Shown: positions 54,727 to 63,913 of the stretch, piece after piece
How positions within the stretch are numbered: position 1 is the first letter of the stretch
Layout of the letters: each line of letters begins with the position of its first letter
Assembly (NCBI GenBank): GCA_947460875.1
Contig: CANHGR010000004.1
Span: forward strand, 1 to 64,000
From: Sphingobacteriaceae bacterium
Lineage (GTDB): Bacteria; Bacteroidota; Bacteroidia; Sphingobacteriales; Sphingobacteriaceae
Reading direction: 5' to 3'
Length of the DNA: 64,000 nt
Translations under genes and position numbers: made by a program
The notes under the pieces: generated by a model
The model's database searches: none
Seen by the model: the letters and a program-made list of their open reading frames with translations, nothing else
What the model was told of the DNA's origin: nothing

Positions 54727-56895
54727 TTACTTAGACACAAACACTGCATCCTTTGCTACCTCTATATCCTTGGCGACGGCAGGTCTTAGATTCTCCCAAT
54801 GAAACCGGAGATTATCATTTTCTTTAGCCCGCACACCGCGCTGTTCTGTATAATGCACTAGGGGCATCTCTTTGTAGAGAGGTGACGAGATCTGTATCAC
54901 CTTGTCCCAATAGCTTAGTGTATTTTCTAGCGAACGCACAGCCGCTGCTTTATTAGCATCCCCACCTTTTACAAGATAGGTCTGCAATGCAACTGCACCA
55001 CGGAGTTTCTCGGCAAATGACAGACCCAGGTTTGCCCAAATTTTGATATCCGCCACTTCGTACATTAACGCATTATCTCCGGCTGTATCTATATTTTTAA
55101 CCAATTCAAGAGCCTTTTTGCAATCTTCCTCGAGCATCAAAGCAACCATCGGCGGAGTTACCATTCTTTTATCAAACGTACTGCCATCTAATACTTTTTG
55201 AACATACTCGTTAATAGCAACATAATTTGAATCGGTAACCCGCTGATTAATTTGCATACTTACAGAAATATACTCAAGACTCCGGCTGCGTGTATTGCGC
55301 GCCATCATCCCTTCGCTATAAAAGGTAAGATCGTTTGTAAAATCAAATGACGACGCGAGTCTAAGTGGCGTCTTCCCCGCCAGCGACGAAGCTTCCAGAA
55401 GGCGACGGCCCTGCTTGCCGTAGCGCCGTAAAAACTCATCATGAAATAGTTGATCGGATGTAGCTGGATTGTAAAGCAATCTTCCCCAGAGCTTATAGAA
55501 TAACCATTGGCGCTCAAAAGCATATTTCCAATTTACGGGTCCGTCAATTTTAGTGAAATAATCTTTTGCAGGAATATAGGTTTCTGATCCTACAAAATAG
55601 CCACCATTGTAGGGATTACTGTTATTTGCTATATGTGCCCTGATAAATTCAGGCACGCCCCATCGTAGCGCAAAAAAGTCTTCGTTACGGGCAGTCCAGG
55701 TAACTTTATATTCGGCTGAAACTGGCTTAAAATAGGTATCATATAATTTGCCGCCATGGACTTTGATCAGCTGTGGAGTGGAATATGCATGCGACCAGTT
55801 ATATTTTAGGTCTGCCCATATCGGTCCGTCTATAAATGGAAATGCTCCTTGTTCCTCGATCACTTTTCTAGTAAGCTTTTCTGTTTCTACACTGGTAACG
55901 CCAAGCGAACCGGTGGTACTTGAAAACGGGATGCGGTGGACTAGCTTAGATTTTCTGCCCGCTAAACGCATACCCTCCAAATAGGTGTCATTCATCCATT
56001 GCTCGCGCTCCGCAGGCTCCATTCCGCCCATACCTTCACCGAGCGTAAGACCAAGACCGGTAAGTTCGGGGTACTCTTGCAAGACTTGAGCGACACTTTC
56101 GCGAGTATAGCGTTTTACTAGCTCAGAGGAATCTCCGTCCACGAAAAAATCATGATTAGGATTTTTAAATTTCGAGTCGGGGCTATAATTAGCTTCAAAT
56201 TCTGGCGTAACAAAAATATTAAAGGGAATCAAATAAGTATCAATGCTTCGATCTTGCGCCAGACGAAAAATGCCATGGAATAGATCTTGCCAAACCTTTA
56301 ATTCCGCATCTGTAAACGGCGTTGCCTTTGGAAAATTCTTTGCTCTGATCATGAAAGTAAAAGGGTGTAGGTTCCAGACGCTTAGGGCATTAAACCGGTT
56401 TTCAACCATCATATCCAGAAAGGCTTCCCAATATTTAATGTCTTTACATACATCGCTATGTTGATCAAGCGAAATGCTGTGACGATAGGTATCCCAAGGA
56501 AGATCAAACTTTATCGCACGAAGTTCAAAGTGAGGTTTTTCAGTAATAGGTTTAATATTCTTCAATACGATGCCTTTACGCAAATCTTCTACAATAGAAA
56601 GGCTGCCGTAGATCATCCCTCGCTCATCGCCCCCACTTACCGTTATCTTTTCGCCCTGAACTACAATTGAATAGGCCTCTGCTCCCAACTGAACTGAAGA
56701 AGCATTTAGGCTAATTGTAAATGTTGGTTTTGAACTATTTAAGACATAACCCTTTTCAAGCAAGGCCTTTTCCAGTTTTCCCGCAGCATACACTGCACGC
56801 GCCGATGTATTTGGATAGTCTAAGGCCACTGATTGCGAAAAACAAACAAGGTGTGTAGCAATGAATGCGACAAAGCAGGCAATTATATTTTTCAT
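54727..56895 (-). CDS. Secreted glycoside-hydrolase-like protein (GH20/GH67 N-terminal-domain type)
   Basis: 722 residues with a signal peptide (LVCFSQ). Residues ~25-110 form the small alpha/beta domain that precedes the barrel in GH20 hexosaminidases and GH67 alpha-glucuronidases (AYSIVVQGEKITVSGGDERGMIYG). A TIM-barrel-like centre follows (KYWEAFLDMMVENRFNAL, then TGLGLTLGEGMGGM with a possible catalytic Glu, ~285-298) and a helical C-terminal third. I cannot assign a GH family. An acidic-sugar or N-acetyl-sugar glycosidase is the best guess. Divergent from the SGNH hydrolase gene (286-base gap). Confidence 0.68.
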   Translation of the reverse strand: MKNIIACFVAFIATHLVCFSQSVALDYPNTSARAVYAAGKLEKALLEKGYVLNSSKPTFTISLNASSVQLGAEAYSIVVQGEKITVSGGDERGMIYGSLSIVEDLRKGIVLKNIKPITEKPHFELRAIKFDLPWDTYRHSISLDQHSDVCKDIKYWEAFLDMMVENRFNALSVWNLHPFTFMIRAKNFPKATPFTDAELKVWQDLFHGIFRLAQDRSIDTYLIPFNIFVTPEFEANYSPDSKFKNPNHDFFVDGDSSELVKRYTRESVAQVLQEYPELTGLGLTLGEGMGGMEPAEREQWMNDTYLEGMRLAGRKSKLVHRIPFSSTTGSLGVTSVETEKLTRKVIEEQGAFPFIDGPIWADLKYNWSHAYSTPQLIKVHGGKLYDTYFKPVSAEYKVTWTARNEDFFALRWGVPEFIRAHIANNSNPYNGGYFVGSETYIPAKDYFTKIDGPVNWKYAFERQWLFYKLWGRLLYNPATSDQLFHDEFLRRYGKQGRRLLEASSLAGKTPLRLASSFDFTNDLTFYSEGMMARNTRSRSLEYISVSMQINQRVTDSNYVAINEYVQKVLDGSTFDKRMVTPPMVALMLEEDCKKALELVKNIDTAGDNALMYEVADIKIWANLGLSFAEKLRGAVALQTYLVKGGDANKAAAVRSLENTLSYWDKVIQISSPLYKEMPLVHYTEQRGVRAKENDNLRFHWENLRPAVAKDIEVAKDAVFVSK

Positions 56896-57181
56896 AACGG
56901 AATCTTAGGCTTGGTTTACGATCTGCTGAAAAGACAGCGGATTCTAATCGGTAATAAAATTAGCTTTTTTATTTAAAAATTAATTTTTTAATCAATATCA
57001 CGTTTTATCGTCATGCGACAATAGACTTTCAATCATGAGTCATGTCATATTTCAATGCAAAAATCAGACTTTTAACTATCTGCCTATAATTTATGAAAGC
57101 ACTCATCACCGTTGTAAAACCTATCAAATTGATTATCTTTAAGTATATTTATCACAGCAAAAACTACATTAAACTATACAA

Positions 57182-57958
57182 ATGAAAAATTTCAATTTAA
57201 ATTTCTGCTGCGTTCTTGCTCTATTACTTTGCGGCCAGATCGTTCTTGGACAAAATCAAGCAGCGCCAGCGGCTACAAGCAAAACAGCCGAAGAAATGGC
57301 AAAAGAATATGCTGCCTGGACAAAGGTAAGAGACGACTGGGCAAATTTTACACGTTATCGAGCGGCAAACGAAAAGCTTGGTGCCCCGAAACCCGGCGAA
57401 AACCGCGTTGTGTTTATGGGAAACTCTATCACCGATGGATGGATCAGGTCTAATCCTGAATTCTTTGAGGGCAGGCCCTATGTAGACAGGGGCATTAGCG
57501 GCCAAACCACTCCGCAAATGCTCGTTAGATTTAAAGCAGACGTTATAGATTTGCAGCCAAAAGTGGTTGTAATCCTTGCAGGAATTAACGATATCGCAGG
57601 CAACACCGGACCGTCGACTTTTAAAATGATAGAAGATAATCTGGCAGCAATGGCCTTTTTGGCTCGTTCATACGGCATTAAAGTGATCATGTCGTCAATC
57701 CTTCCTGCTTTCGATTTTCCATGGAAAAAAGGAATGGAGCCAGCCGAAAAGGTTGTGACTATGAATGCATGGATTAAGGATTTTGCAGAAAAAAATAAAT
57801 TTATCTATCTGGATTATTTTTCTGCTTTTGCCGATGAGCGCAAGGGTATGCCATTAAAATACTCACGCGATGGCGTTCATCCAAATAAAGATGGGTATCT
57901 GGTGATGGGCCCACTGGCAGACGCCGCTATCGCGAAAGCTCTGAAGCAAAAAAAATAA
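57182..57958 (+). CDS. Secreted SGNH/GDSL hydrolase
   Basis: 258 residues with signal peptide (~1-23). All four SGNH blocks are present: MGNSITDGW with the nucleophile Ser (block I, ~79-87), RGISGQTT with Gly (block II, ~103-110), LAGINDIAG with Asn (block III, ~137-145) and DGVHPNKDGY with Asp and His (block V, ~237-246). Likely an esterase removing acetyl or other ester groups from carbohydrates. Divergent from the large glycoside-hydrolase-like gene, which supports polysaccharide deacylation. Confidence 0.92.
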   Translation: MKNFNLNFCCVLALLLCGQIVLGQNQAAPAATSKTAEEMAKEYAAWTKVRDDWANFTRYRAANEKLGAPKPGENRVVFMGNSITDGWIRSNPEFFEGRPYVDRGISGQTTPQMLVRFKADVIDLQPKVVVILAGINDIAGNTGPSTFKMIEDNLAAMAFLARSYGIKVIMSSILPAFDFPWKKGMEPAEKVVTMNAWIKDFAEKNKFIYLDYFSAFADERKGMPLKYSRDGVHPNKDGYLVMGPLADAAIAKALKQKK

Positions 57959-58037
57959 ATTCAGATTTCTTGAATTAATATTTGACTAAAGATTTTCTTA
58001 GTGTAACAGGATATTTTTAGCTTAGTGAACTTAACAA

Positions 58038-58613
58038 ATGAAAATGAACGAATCAAAAAAGATATTAATTGTAACCGGTGATGCCGGAGAGAGTTTCGAA
58101 GTTTTATATGCTGCCCACAGACTGCAGGAAGCCGGTTTCGAGCCCGTTATTGCTGCCCCATCAGTAAAACGAATGAATCTTGTAATTCACGATTTTGAGC
58201 CCGGATGGGATACTTATGAAGAGCGCAAAGGATATATCGTTGAATCAAACATCGCCTTTAAAGATGTTAAGGCTGCCGACTACCACTCTGTACTTTGCCC
58301 GGGAGGCAGAGCACCGGAATATTTGCGGAACGACCCGAAACTCATCAGCATTATGAAAGAATTTTACAATTCAGGTAAATATGTTTTTGCGATTTGCCAT
58401 GGCGTTCAGATCCTTGTTACTGCGGGATTGGTGGATAAAAAGAACATCACTTGCTACGAACACGTCAGGTTCGAAGTTGAATCTTGCGGTGGTATCTACA
58501 GTAAGACTGAGCAAGCTATTCAAGATGGCAGAATTGTTACCGGCCAAACTTGGCAATCACATCCTGAGTTTTATCGTATCGTGATGAAGTGCCTTGCGGA
58601 GAGCAATGCCTAA
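58038..58613 (+). CDS. DJ-1/PfpI family protein
   Basis: 191 residues; the start may be Met1 or Met3. Class-I amidotransferase-like fold: ILIVTGDAGESFEV with a conserved Glu (~9-22), LCPGGRAPEYLR (~86-97) and the nucleophile elbow AICHGVQIL with the reactive Cys (~117-125), then TGQTWQSHPEF. Family members act as glyoxalases/deglycases, chaperones or proteases, but a specific activity cannot be assigned. Its last 8 bases overlap the alpha/beta hydrolase gene, so the two are translationally coupled and probably act together. Confidence 0.88.
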   Translation: MKMNESKKILIVTGDAGESFEVLYAAHRLQEAGFEPVIAAPSVKRMNLVIHDFEPGWDTYEERKGYIVESNIAFKDVKAADYHSVLCPGGRAPEYLRNDPKLISIMKEFYNSGKYVFAICHGVQILVTAGLVDKKNITCYEHVRFEVESCGGIYSKTEQAIQDGRIVTGQTWQSHPEFYRIVMKCLAESNA

Positions 58614-59478
58614 AAACGAAATTCTCTATAAACATTACGATCAGGAATCTCTAGACAGGCAGTACAATAATCGTCTAAATGTTCCTGACCATGAAGTACA
58701 TACACAAAATTGGGAAAGGTTAAGCAGGGAAACTGAAAAAGCATTTGCTCCATTTACGGGTATTCCTTTTGGTAATTTATCCGGCGAAATACTGGATATA
58801 TTTCCATCCAAAACACCGCATTCTAAAGTACTGGTATTCATCCATGGAGGATATTGGTACAAACATCAACCTTCCGACTTCCATTTTGTAGCGAAAGCCT
58901 TCGAGCAATATGGCATCACAACTGTATTGATTGGCTATCCGCTAATGCCCGCAAATTCGATGGAACAACTTGTCGCTTCATGCGGCAAAGCGATTACTTG
59001 GATAACTAAAAACATCTCTGAATTCGGCGGTGATCCGGATCAATTATATGTTGTTGGTCATAGCGCCGGCGGACATCTTGCACTTAGCCTTGCTGCTGAG
59101 TTTAGCGATAAGAAATTTCCGATGACTGCTATTAAAGGTTTTTGTGGGATTAGTGGCCTATATAATTTAAGGCCGGTTCAACTCAGTAATGTCAATCAGT
59201 TTATCGGAATAACCCCTGAGGAAGCTAAAAGAAACAGTCCGCTTAATTTGCAACCTGCTGCCACTTGTCGGATGATACTAGCCTACGGAGAAAAAGAAAC
59301 AGCTGAATATCATGATCAAAGCAGGGAATTATTTTTAGGTTGGACTGAAAAAGGCGCCAAGATCGAGCTACTAGAAATTCAAGACGCCAATCATTTTTCT
59401 ATTGTTGAGACGATGCTGGACAGGACTTCGCCTCTGCATGTTTCTCTGAGGCGGTTACTAGAAATCTCCATTCATTGA
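58606..59478 (+). CDS. Alpha/beta hydrolase (kynurenine-formamidase-like / esterase)
   Basis: 290 residues from the ATG at 58606, inside the end of the DJ-1 gene (frame extends to a TTG at 58594). Oxyanion-hole HGGYWYKH (~77-84), nucleophile GHSAGGHLALS (Ser ~151), acid Asp probably near EKETAEYHD, and catalytic His in DANHFSIVE (~267). The HGGYW motif and length match the BD-FAE/kynurenine formamidase-like group. No signal peptide. Coupled to DJ-1/PfpI. Substrate unknown. Confidence 0.87.
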   Translation: MPKNEILYKHYDQESLDRQYNNRLNVPDHEVHTQNWERLSRETEKAFAPFTGIPFGNLSGEILDIFPSKTPHSKVLVFIHGGYWYKHQPSDFHFVAKAFEQYGITTVLIGYPLMPANSMEQLVASCGKAITWITKNISEFGGDPDQLYVVGHSAGGHLALSLAAEFSDKKFPMTAIKGFCGISGLYNLRPVQLSNVNQFIGITPEEAKRNSPLNLQPAATCRMILAYGEKETAEYHDQSRELFLGWTEKGAKIELLEIQDANHFSIVETMLDRTSPLHVSLRRLLEISIH

Positions 59479-59488
59479 AGCGAAGAAT

Positions 59489-60065
59489 ATGGACGCAGCG
59501 ACAGAAACATTTTACGCCAAAAATCGTCAGCAATGGCGGGACTGGTTAATGGTCAGCCATCAGCAAAAGGAATTTATCTGGATTATCTATCACAAAAAGA
59601 ACTCAAATGCTTCAACGGTATCTTACAGGGACGCTGTTGACGAAGCGCTATGATCTGGATGGATAGATAGCACAAGAAGGTCTTGGACGACAGAAAATTT
59701 ACACAATACTTTTGCAGGAGAAAAGTAAAAAGCGTCTGGTCGAGAATTAACGAAGAAAAAATAGAACGTCTTGTCGCCGGGGGCTGATGACGAAAGCCGG
59801 ATTTGATTCGATTGAAAAAGGAAAACAAAACGGATCTTGGACAATTTTAGAGGATGCCGAAGCCCGTTTTATCACAGAAGATCTGGAGTACGAATTCTCT
59901 AAAAGGCCAAACGCAAAAGAATATTTTTTGGGATTAAGCAGATCCGACAAGAGAGACATCTTGCAGTGGCTTGTCCTTGCCGAGAAATCTAAAACAAGGC
60001 AGAAAAGAATTCATGAGATTGAAGAATTCGCCGATCAACAATTAAAACCAAAACAATTCCGTTGA
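59489..60065 (+). pseudogene. Decayed YdeI/OmpD-associated family gene
   Basis: From ATG 59489 the first ~57 codons read the family start (FYAKNRQQWRDWL, IYHKKNSN, YRDAVDEAL), then TGA replaces the usual Cys before the GWIDS motif. Just after WIDST a shift moves to KVLDDRKFTQYFCRRKVKSVWSRI (shown in parts) through NEEKIERLVAGG. A second shift at a G-run leads to MTKAGFDSIEKGKQNGSWTIL and an intact C-terminal 90 residues ending in the typical QKRIHEIEEFADQ...KPKQF. Three lesions, so inactive. The intact family is cytoplasmic and of unknown role. Confidence 0.82.
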
Positions 60066-60096
60066 CGTAATATCTGATTAGACAAACTCTCTATAG

Positions 60097-60849
60097 ATGG
60101 AAAATGTAAACTTGATACCGGCTGGCGACAAAATAGGAACAACTTTTCTATCTGCTAAGTGGGAGAACCTTATCATGGCGAACTATGCTGTAAGTCCGGA
60201 AATATTGAAGCCCTACCTGCCCAAAGGAACCGAATTGGACTACTATCATGGCGAAACATTCGTAAGCTTAGTTGGCTTCATGTTTAAAAAAACAAGTTTA
60301 TTCAATATCCCTATCCCCTTTCTGGGCACCTTTGAAGAAATCAATCTCCGATTTTACGTTACCCGAAAAGTCGGTGATTCGATCAAGCGCGGTGTAGTTT
60401 TTATAAATGAAACTGTTCCATACAGATTGGTAGCATGGCTTGCAAACAAACTATACAAGGAACACTATACAGCTGTTCGCACAAGAAATGCGATCCTCGT
60501 TTCTGGCACCGCGAAAACCATCCGCTATGAATGGGAAGTAAAAAATGCCTGGAATCATTTAGAGATCAACGCATTAACAGACTCTATGCCTATGCAAGCA
60601 GATAGTATGGAAGAGTTCATTTTTGAACACTATTTCGGTTATACTCGAATAAATGAGGAAAAAAGTCTTGAATATAGGATCCGTCATCCGCGTTGGCAAA
60701 TTACAGACGTTAGCAGCTACTCTATTAACTGCGACTTTGAATCCATGTATGGGAAAGATTTCAAATTCTTGAATAATTGTCAACCTAGCTCGGTAATTTT
60801 TGCCGATGGTTCTAACGTAACAGTTGACTGGAAAAGAAGAAAGTTGTAA
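60097..60849 (+). CDS. YqjF family protein (DUF2071)
   Basis: 250 residues, matching the DUF2071/YqjF family over its length: FLSAKWENLIMANYAVSPEIL (in parts), LPKGTELDYYHGETFVSLVGFMF, INLRFYVTR and FEHYFGYTRI. No signal peptide; one weakly hydrophobic stretch only. Function not established; the family belongs to the acetoacetate-decarboxylase-like fold. Follows the YdeI remnant by about 30 bases, perhaps once co-transcribed. Confidence 0.88.
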   Translation: MENVNLIPAGDKIGTTFLSAKWENLIMANYAVSPEILKPYLPKGTELDYYHGETFVSLVGFMFKKTSLFNIPIPFLGTFEEINLRFYVTRKVGDSIKRGVVFINETVPYRLVAWLANKLYKEHYTAVRTRNAILVSGTAKTIRYEWEVKNAWNHLEINALTDSMPMQADSMEEFIFEHYFGYTRINEEKSLEYRIRHPRWQITDVSSYSINCDFESMYGKDFKFLNNCQPSSVIFADGSNVTVDWKRRKL

Positions 60850-61036
60850 AATATTTCTATGATAGGCATTTCCTTTATTACATAGTAAGTCGCCTATCCC
60901 CGAAATCAAGGTCTTTTGCACTTAAAATTGATTACGATCTATTCGTTTTAAAAAGTTATCAACGCTTCTTGAACAACTTCCTGTTGGATTCGGCTAATGA
61001 TTTAGACAACTTTGTAACGAATCTGCGGAGTATTCT

Positions 61037-62272
61037 ATGAAAATTATTAAACTATTACTCTTTCTTGGTCTCTTATTTCTGGCTACAGATCTATCTGCTC
61101 AAAGCAGCGCTGACCTAAACAAGCGGAAACTTGCTCTGACAAAGGAAATCGAAGCGCTAGACCGGAGTTTAAAACAAACTTCGACTAACAAGCGACTATC
61201 TCAAAAACAAATAAATGAGCTCAACACCAAGATTCGTCTTCGCCAAGAAAAGATCAACACTATAAATACAGAGATCCGCATGTTGGATAAACAGATTACA
61301 GAAAATACAAACACGATCAGATCTTTACAATCTCAGCTTAATAGCTTGAAGAAAGAGTATAAGGGGATGGTTTTGTTCGCATTCCGAAACCGAAGCGCGC
61401 AGAGTAAGCTGATGTTTGTTTTCGCTGCAAAAGATTTCAACCAGGCTTACAAACGCTTGCAATATCTTAAACAATTCAGCCAACATCGAAAGCGCAAGGC
61501 AACGACGATCGTGGTAACCCAAAAAAATCTTGGGGTTGAAATAAACCAGCTTGATCATTCAAAAAAGGATAAGGCAAGCCTTCTGCAAGATGAAGAAAAA
61601 GAGAAACAGGCCCAGGTAAAAGCAAAAGAAGATCAGGCTAAAAAATTAAACAAATTAGCGCGTCAAGAAAAGCAATTCAAGCAAGAACTCACAAAAAAGC
61701 AACAAGAAGCTAAAAAACTAAATAATGCCATACAGGTTGCTATCGCGAAAGAAATGGCAGCAGCCAAAAAAGCTGCCGAAGCAGCGGAAAAGAAAAAGCC
61801 GACCGGTACGGCGAAGCCCGTTGCTTCAGGATCCAAGGTCTTAGCTGCGACGCCGGAATCGGCAAAACTATCGGCAGATTTCCTTGGAAACCAAGGCAAG
61901 TTACCTTGGCCGGTAACACAGGGAGTCATTGTTGAACAATTTGGACGACACATTAGAGGCAACGTGACAACGACAAATAATGGCGTTGATATTAAAACCA
62001 ATCCCGGTGCGGCTGTTACGGCTATTTTTGCCGGCGACGTGATTCGAGTAATGAGTCTGGGGGGAACAAAATTCGTAATGCTAAAGCATGGAGAGTATTT
62101 TTCAGTTTACTCGAATTTACGTACGACCAACGTTACTGAAGGTCAAAAAGTTAGTATCAAACAAACCGTCGGCACTGTTGCAACAGACCCCCTAGATGGA
62201 ACAACCCAGGCGCATTTAGAGATTTGGAAGGGCGCGAGTCCAGTCAATCCACAAAGTTGGTTAGCAAGATAA
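61037..62272 (+). CDS. EnvC-like murein hydrolase activator with degenerate LytM domain
   Basis: 411 residues. Signal peptide (ATDLSAQ), then two long coiled-coil segments (~25-110 and ~160-250; Lys/Glu/Gln/Ala heptads), an Ala/Lys linker and a C-terminal LytM/M23 domain (~285-411). In active M23 enzymes the zinc motifs are HxxxD and HxH. Here the first reads NNGVD and the last HLEIW, so key His are missing, as in EnvC-type activators of cell-division amidases. Expected to act in the periplasm during septum splitting. Confidence 0.9.
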   Translation: MKIIKLLLFLGLLFLATDLSAQSSADLNKRKLALTKEIEALDRSLKQTSTNKRLSQKQINELNTKIRLRQEKINTINTEIRMLDKQITENTNTIRSLQSQLNSLKKEYKGMVLFAFRNRSAQSKLMFVFAAKDFNQAYKRLQYLKQFSQHRKRKATTIVVTQKNLGVEINQLDHSKKDKASLLQDEEKEKQAQVKAKEDQAKKLNKLARQEKQFKQELTKKQQEAKKLNNAIQVAIAKEMAAAKKAAEAAEKKKPTGTAKPVASGSKVLAATPESAKLSADFLGNQGKLPWPVTQGVIVEQFGRHIRGNVTTTNNGVDIKTNPGAAVTAIFAGDVIRVMSLGGTKFVMLKHGEYFSVYSNLRTTNVTEGQKVSIKQTVGTVATDPLDGTTQAHLEIWKGASPVNPQSWLAR

Positions 62273-62405
62273 ACTTGACTAATAAAAATGGGCAAGCAAG
62301 TTCTCGTTCTTTGGCAACTTCAACAGCTATCTTGGAACGTTTCCATATTAAAACATTATTCTTAGACTTCCATCGCATTCTTTATGTTTGTTAAAACAAT
62401 AATTT

Positions 62406-62630
62406 ATGGCAACTACCAAACTTACAATTAACAACAACGGATCTGTAAAAATTGAAGGCGATTTTGAGATCGTAGACCGCGACGGCAATGCTTATGGTTT
62501 ACAAGGGAGAACTATCGTTTCCGTTTGCTGTTGTGGCCTTTCAAAAAATAAGCCGTTTTGCGATGGCTCACACAATGGCCATTTCGAACATGATGCAACT
62601 GCATTCGACCTTCCTCCTAAAAAAGTCTAA
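62406..62630 (+). CDS. CDGSH iron-sulfur domain protein
   Basis: 74 residues. The single CDGSH motif has ligands in CCCGLSKNKPFCDGSH (~41-56; pattern C-x-C-x(n)-C-x(3)-H), which holds a 2Fe-2S cluster with one His ligand. Bacterial small CDGSH proteins are thought to handle iron-sulfur or electron transfer. 22 bases before the FMN reductase gene on the same strand, so probably co-transcribed and possibly redox partners. Confidence 0.92.
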   Translation: MATTKLTINNNGSVKIEGDFEIVDRDGNAYGLQGRTIVSVCCCGLSKNKPFCDGSHNGHFEHDATAFDLPPKKV

Positions 62631-62652
62631 TGCACACAATTTATAAAATAAA

Positions 62653-63225
62653 ATGAGTAAAAACTTGCACTTTGTTGCTGTGAGCGGTAGCCTCCGTAAA
62701 GACTCATTTAATTCGGCGATATTACGAACAGCTTTGGAACTACTTCCAGAGAACACTACAATGGAAATTGCTTCCTGGAATGAGCTTCCTTTTTACAATG
62801 GTGATTTCGACCTGCCTATAAGCACGTTCAGACCAGAATCGGTTGAAAAATTTCGCGGCAGATTAAAGAAGGCAGATGCGATAGTCATCGCGTCTCCCGA
62901 GTATAATTATTCTATCCCGGGAGGATTGAAAAACGCACTCGATTGGGCGTCACGCGGAGAGGATTCTCCCCTTTTACGTAAACCTGTCGCGCTAATGGGT
63001 GCTTCGCCGGGAATGTGGGGAAGTATCAGAATGCAGTTTGCCTTTCATGCCCTTTTTCAAGCCTTTGACATGAAAGTGGTACATAAACCAGAGATCATGA
63101 TCGCACAAGTTGCAAACAAGTTTGACGAGAGCGGAAAATTTATAGATCAGGTTGCGATCGGTTTAATCAAGAAGAAATTGCAGGCGCTAAAGGACCTTAC
63201 CCTCAGCTTGTTGGTATCGCATTAG
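62653..63225 (+). CDS. NADPH-dependent FMN reductase family protein
   Basis: 190 residues. Flavodoxin-like fold with the FMN phosphate loop SGSLRKDSFNSAIL (~10-23), FMN-ring loop SPEYNYSIPGGLKNALDWAS (~80-99) and ALMGASPGMWGSIR (~115-128). Reduces FMN, quinones or related acceptors with NAD(P)H. Member of the SsuE/ArsH/chromate-reductase-like group; the specific acceptor is unknown. Downstream of the CDGSH gene by 22 bases. Confidence 0.92.
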   Translation: MSKNLHFVAVSGSLRKDSFNSAILRTALELLPENTTMEIASWNELPFYNGDFDLPISTFRPESVEKFRGRLKKADAIVIASPEYNYSIPGGLKNALDWASRGEDSPLLRKPVALMGASPGMWGSIRMQFAFHALFQAFDMKVVHKPEIMIAQVANKFDESGKFIDQVAIGLIKKKLQALKDLTLSLLVSH

Positions 63226-63308
63226 CAACAAAAAATGAATGTTATTTCAGCAAACTATCTACGATTATCGTTAAAACAATTACTTGAAAATTTTTGTTCT
63301 GATCTAGG

Positions 63309-63887
63309 ATGCGTTTGATTTTAATTCTTCCGATGGGCTGACTAACCCTTTATGCCTATAGTCACCCTTCGAGGGTAGAAAAAATACCGTTTGAACGAAC
63401 TACTATTGACTTAACCACATTACAATCTGCATCGCTTACCCAAAGTTATACCGGAAATACAATAAACACCGGAAACACGTCACCCAAAGATCGTCTAGCT
63501 TTTGCAAAATATTTGATCGGCATTCCCGATAAATACGGATCGACCGATACCCGTCAGGGTTTTGACTGCGCAGGTTTTATCATCTACGTCTTTAACCATT
63601 TTAAGATTAGCGTGCCCCGATCTTCAGTTGATTTTACAACTGTATACCGGCAGATAGAACTTTGTGAGACTAAAGTTGGCGACTTAATTTTATTTACAGG
63701 CACAGATAGCACCATACGTGTGGTTGGACATATGGGGATCGTTAGCTCTGATCCGGGCAAAAAAATCGAATGTATACGCTGAACATCTGGCAAGGCATCC
63801 GGCGTTACCATGACCGCTCTTAATGCCTATTACCAAGGTCGATTTGTGAAGACTATGCGGATTTTTAAACAAAATAATACTGAGTAG
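63309..63887 (+). pseudogene. NlpC/P60 family secreted peptidase with two in-frame TGA stops
   Basis: One continuous frame of 193 codons from ATG 63309 to TAG 63885-63887, broken only by TGA at codon 11 (63339-63341, inside the signal peptide MRLILILPMG-x-LTLYAYS) and at codon 158 (63780-63782). The rest is a good NlpC/P60 domain: catalytic Cys in GFDCAGF (~85), His in VVGHMGIV (~145), then ECIR where the third catalytic His is expected, followed by the stop and SGKASGVTM...YYQGRFVKTMRIF. A peptidoglycan endopeptidase in family members; inactive here. Confidence 0.8.
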
Positions 63888-63913
63888 TACGGCAAACTAT
63901 TATCTTCGTTTCG

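Noticed and set aside
60861..60899. Possible terminator after the DUF2071 gene (GATAGGC/GCCTATC)
   Set aside because: The 7-bp arms are separated by about 24 bases and no T-run follows on either strand.
61915..62272. Calling the M23 domain an active zinc endopeptidase
   Set aside because: The HxxxD and HxH zinc motifs are degenerate (NNGVD, HLE), so an EnvC-type activator role is more likely.
63339..63782. In-frame TGA codons (also at 59.66 kb) as selenocysteine or recoded TGA
   Set aside because: One TGA lies in a signal peptide, no SECIS-like element or Sec machinery is visible, TGA serves as a normal stop elsewhere in the window (for example 43911-43913), and the YdeI copy also has frameshifts.
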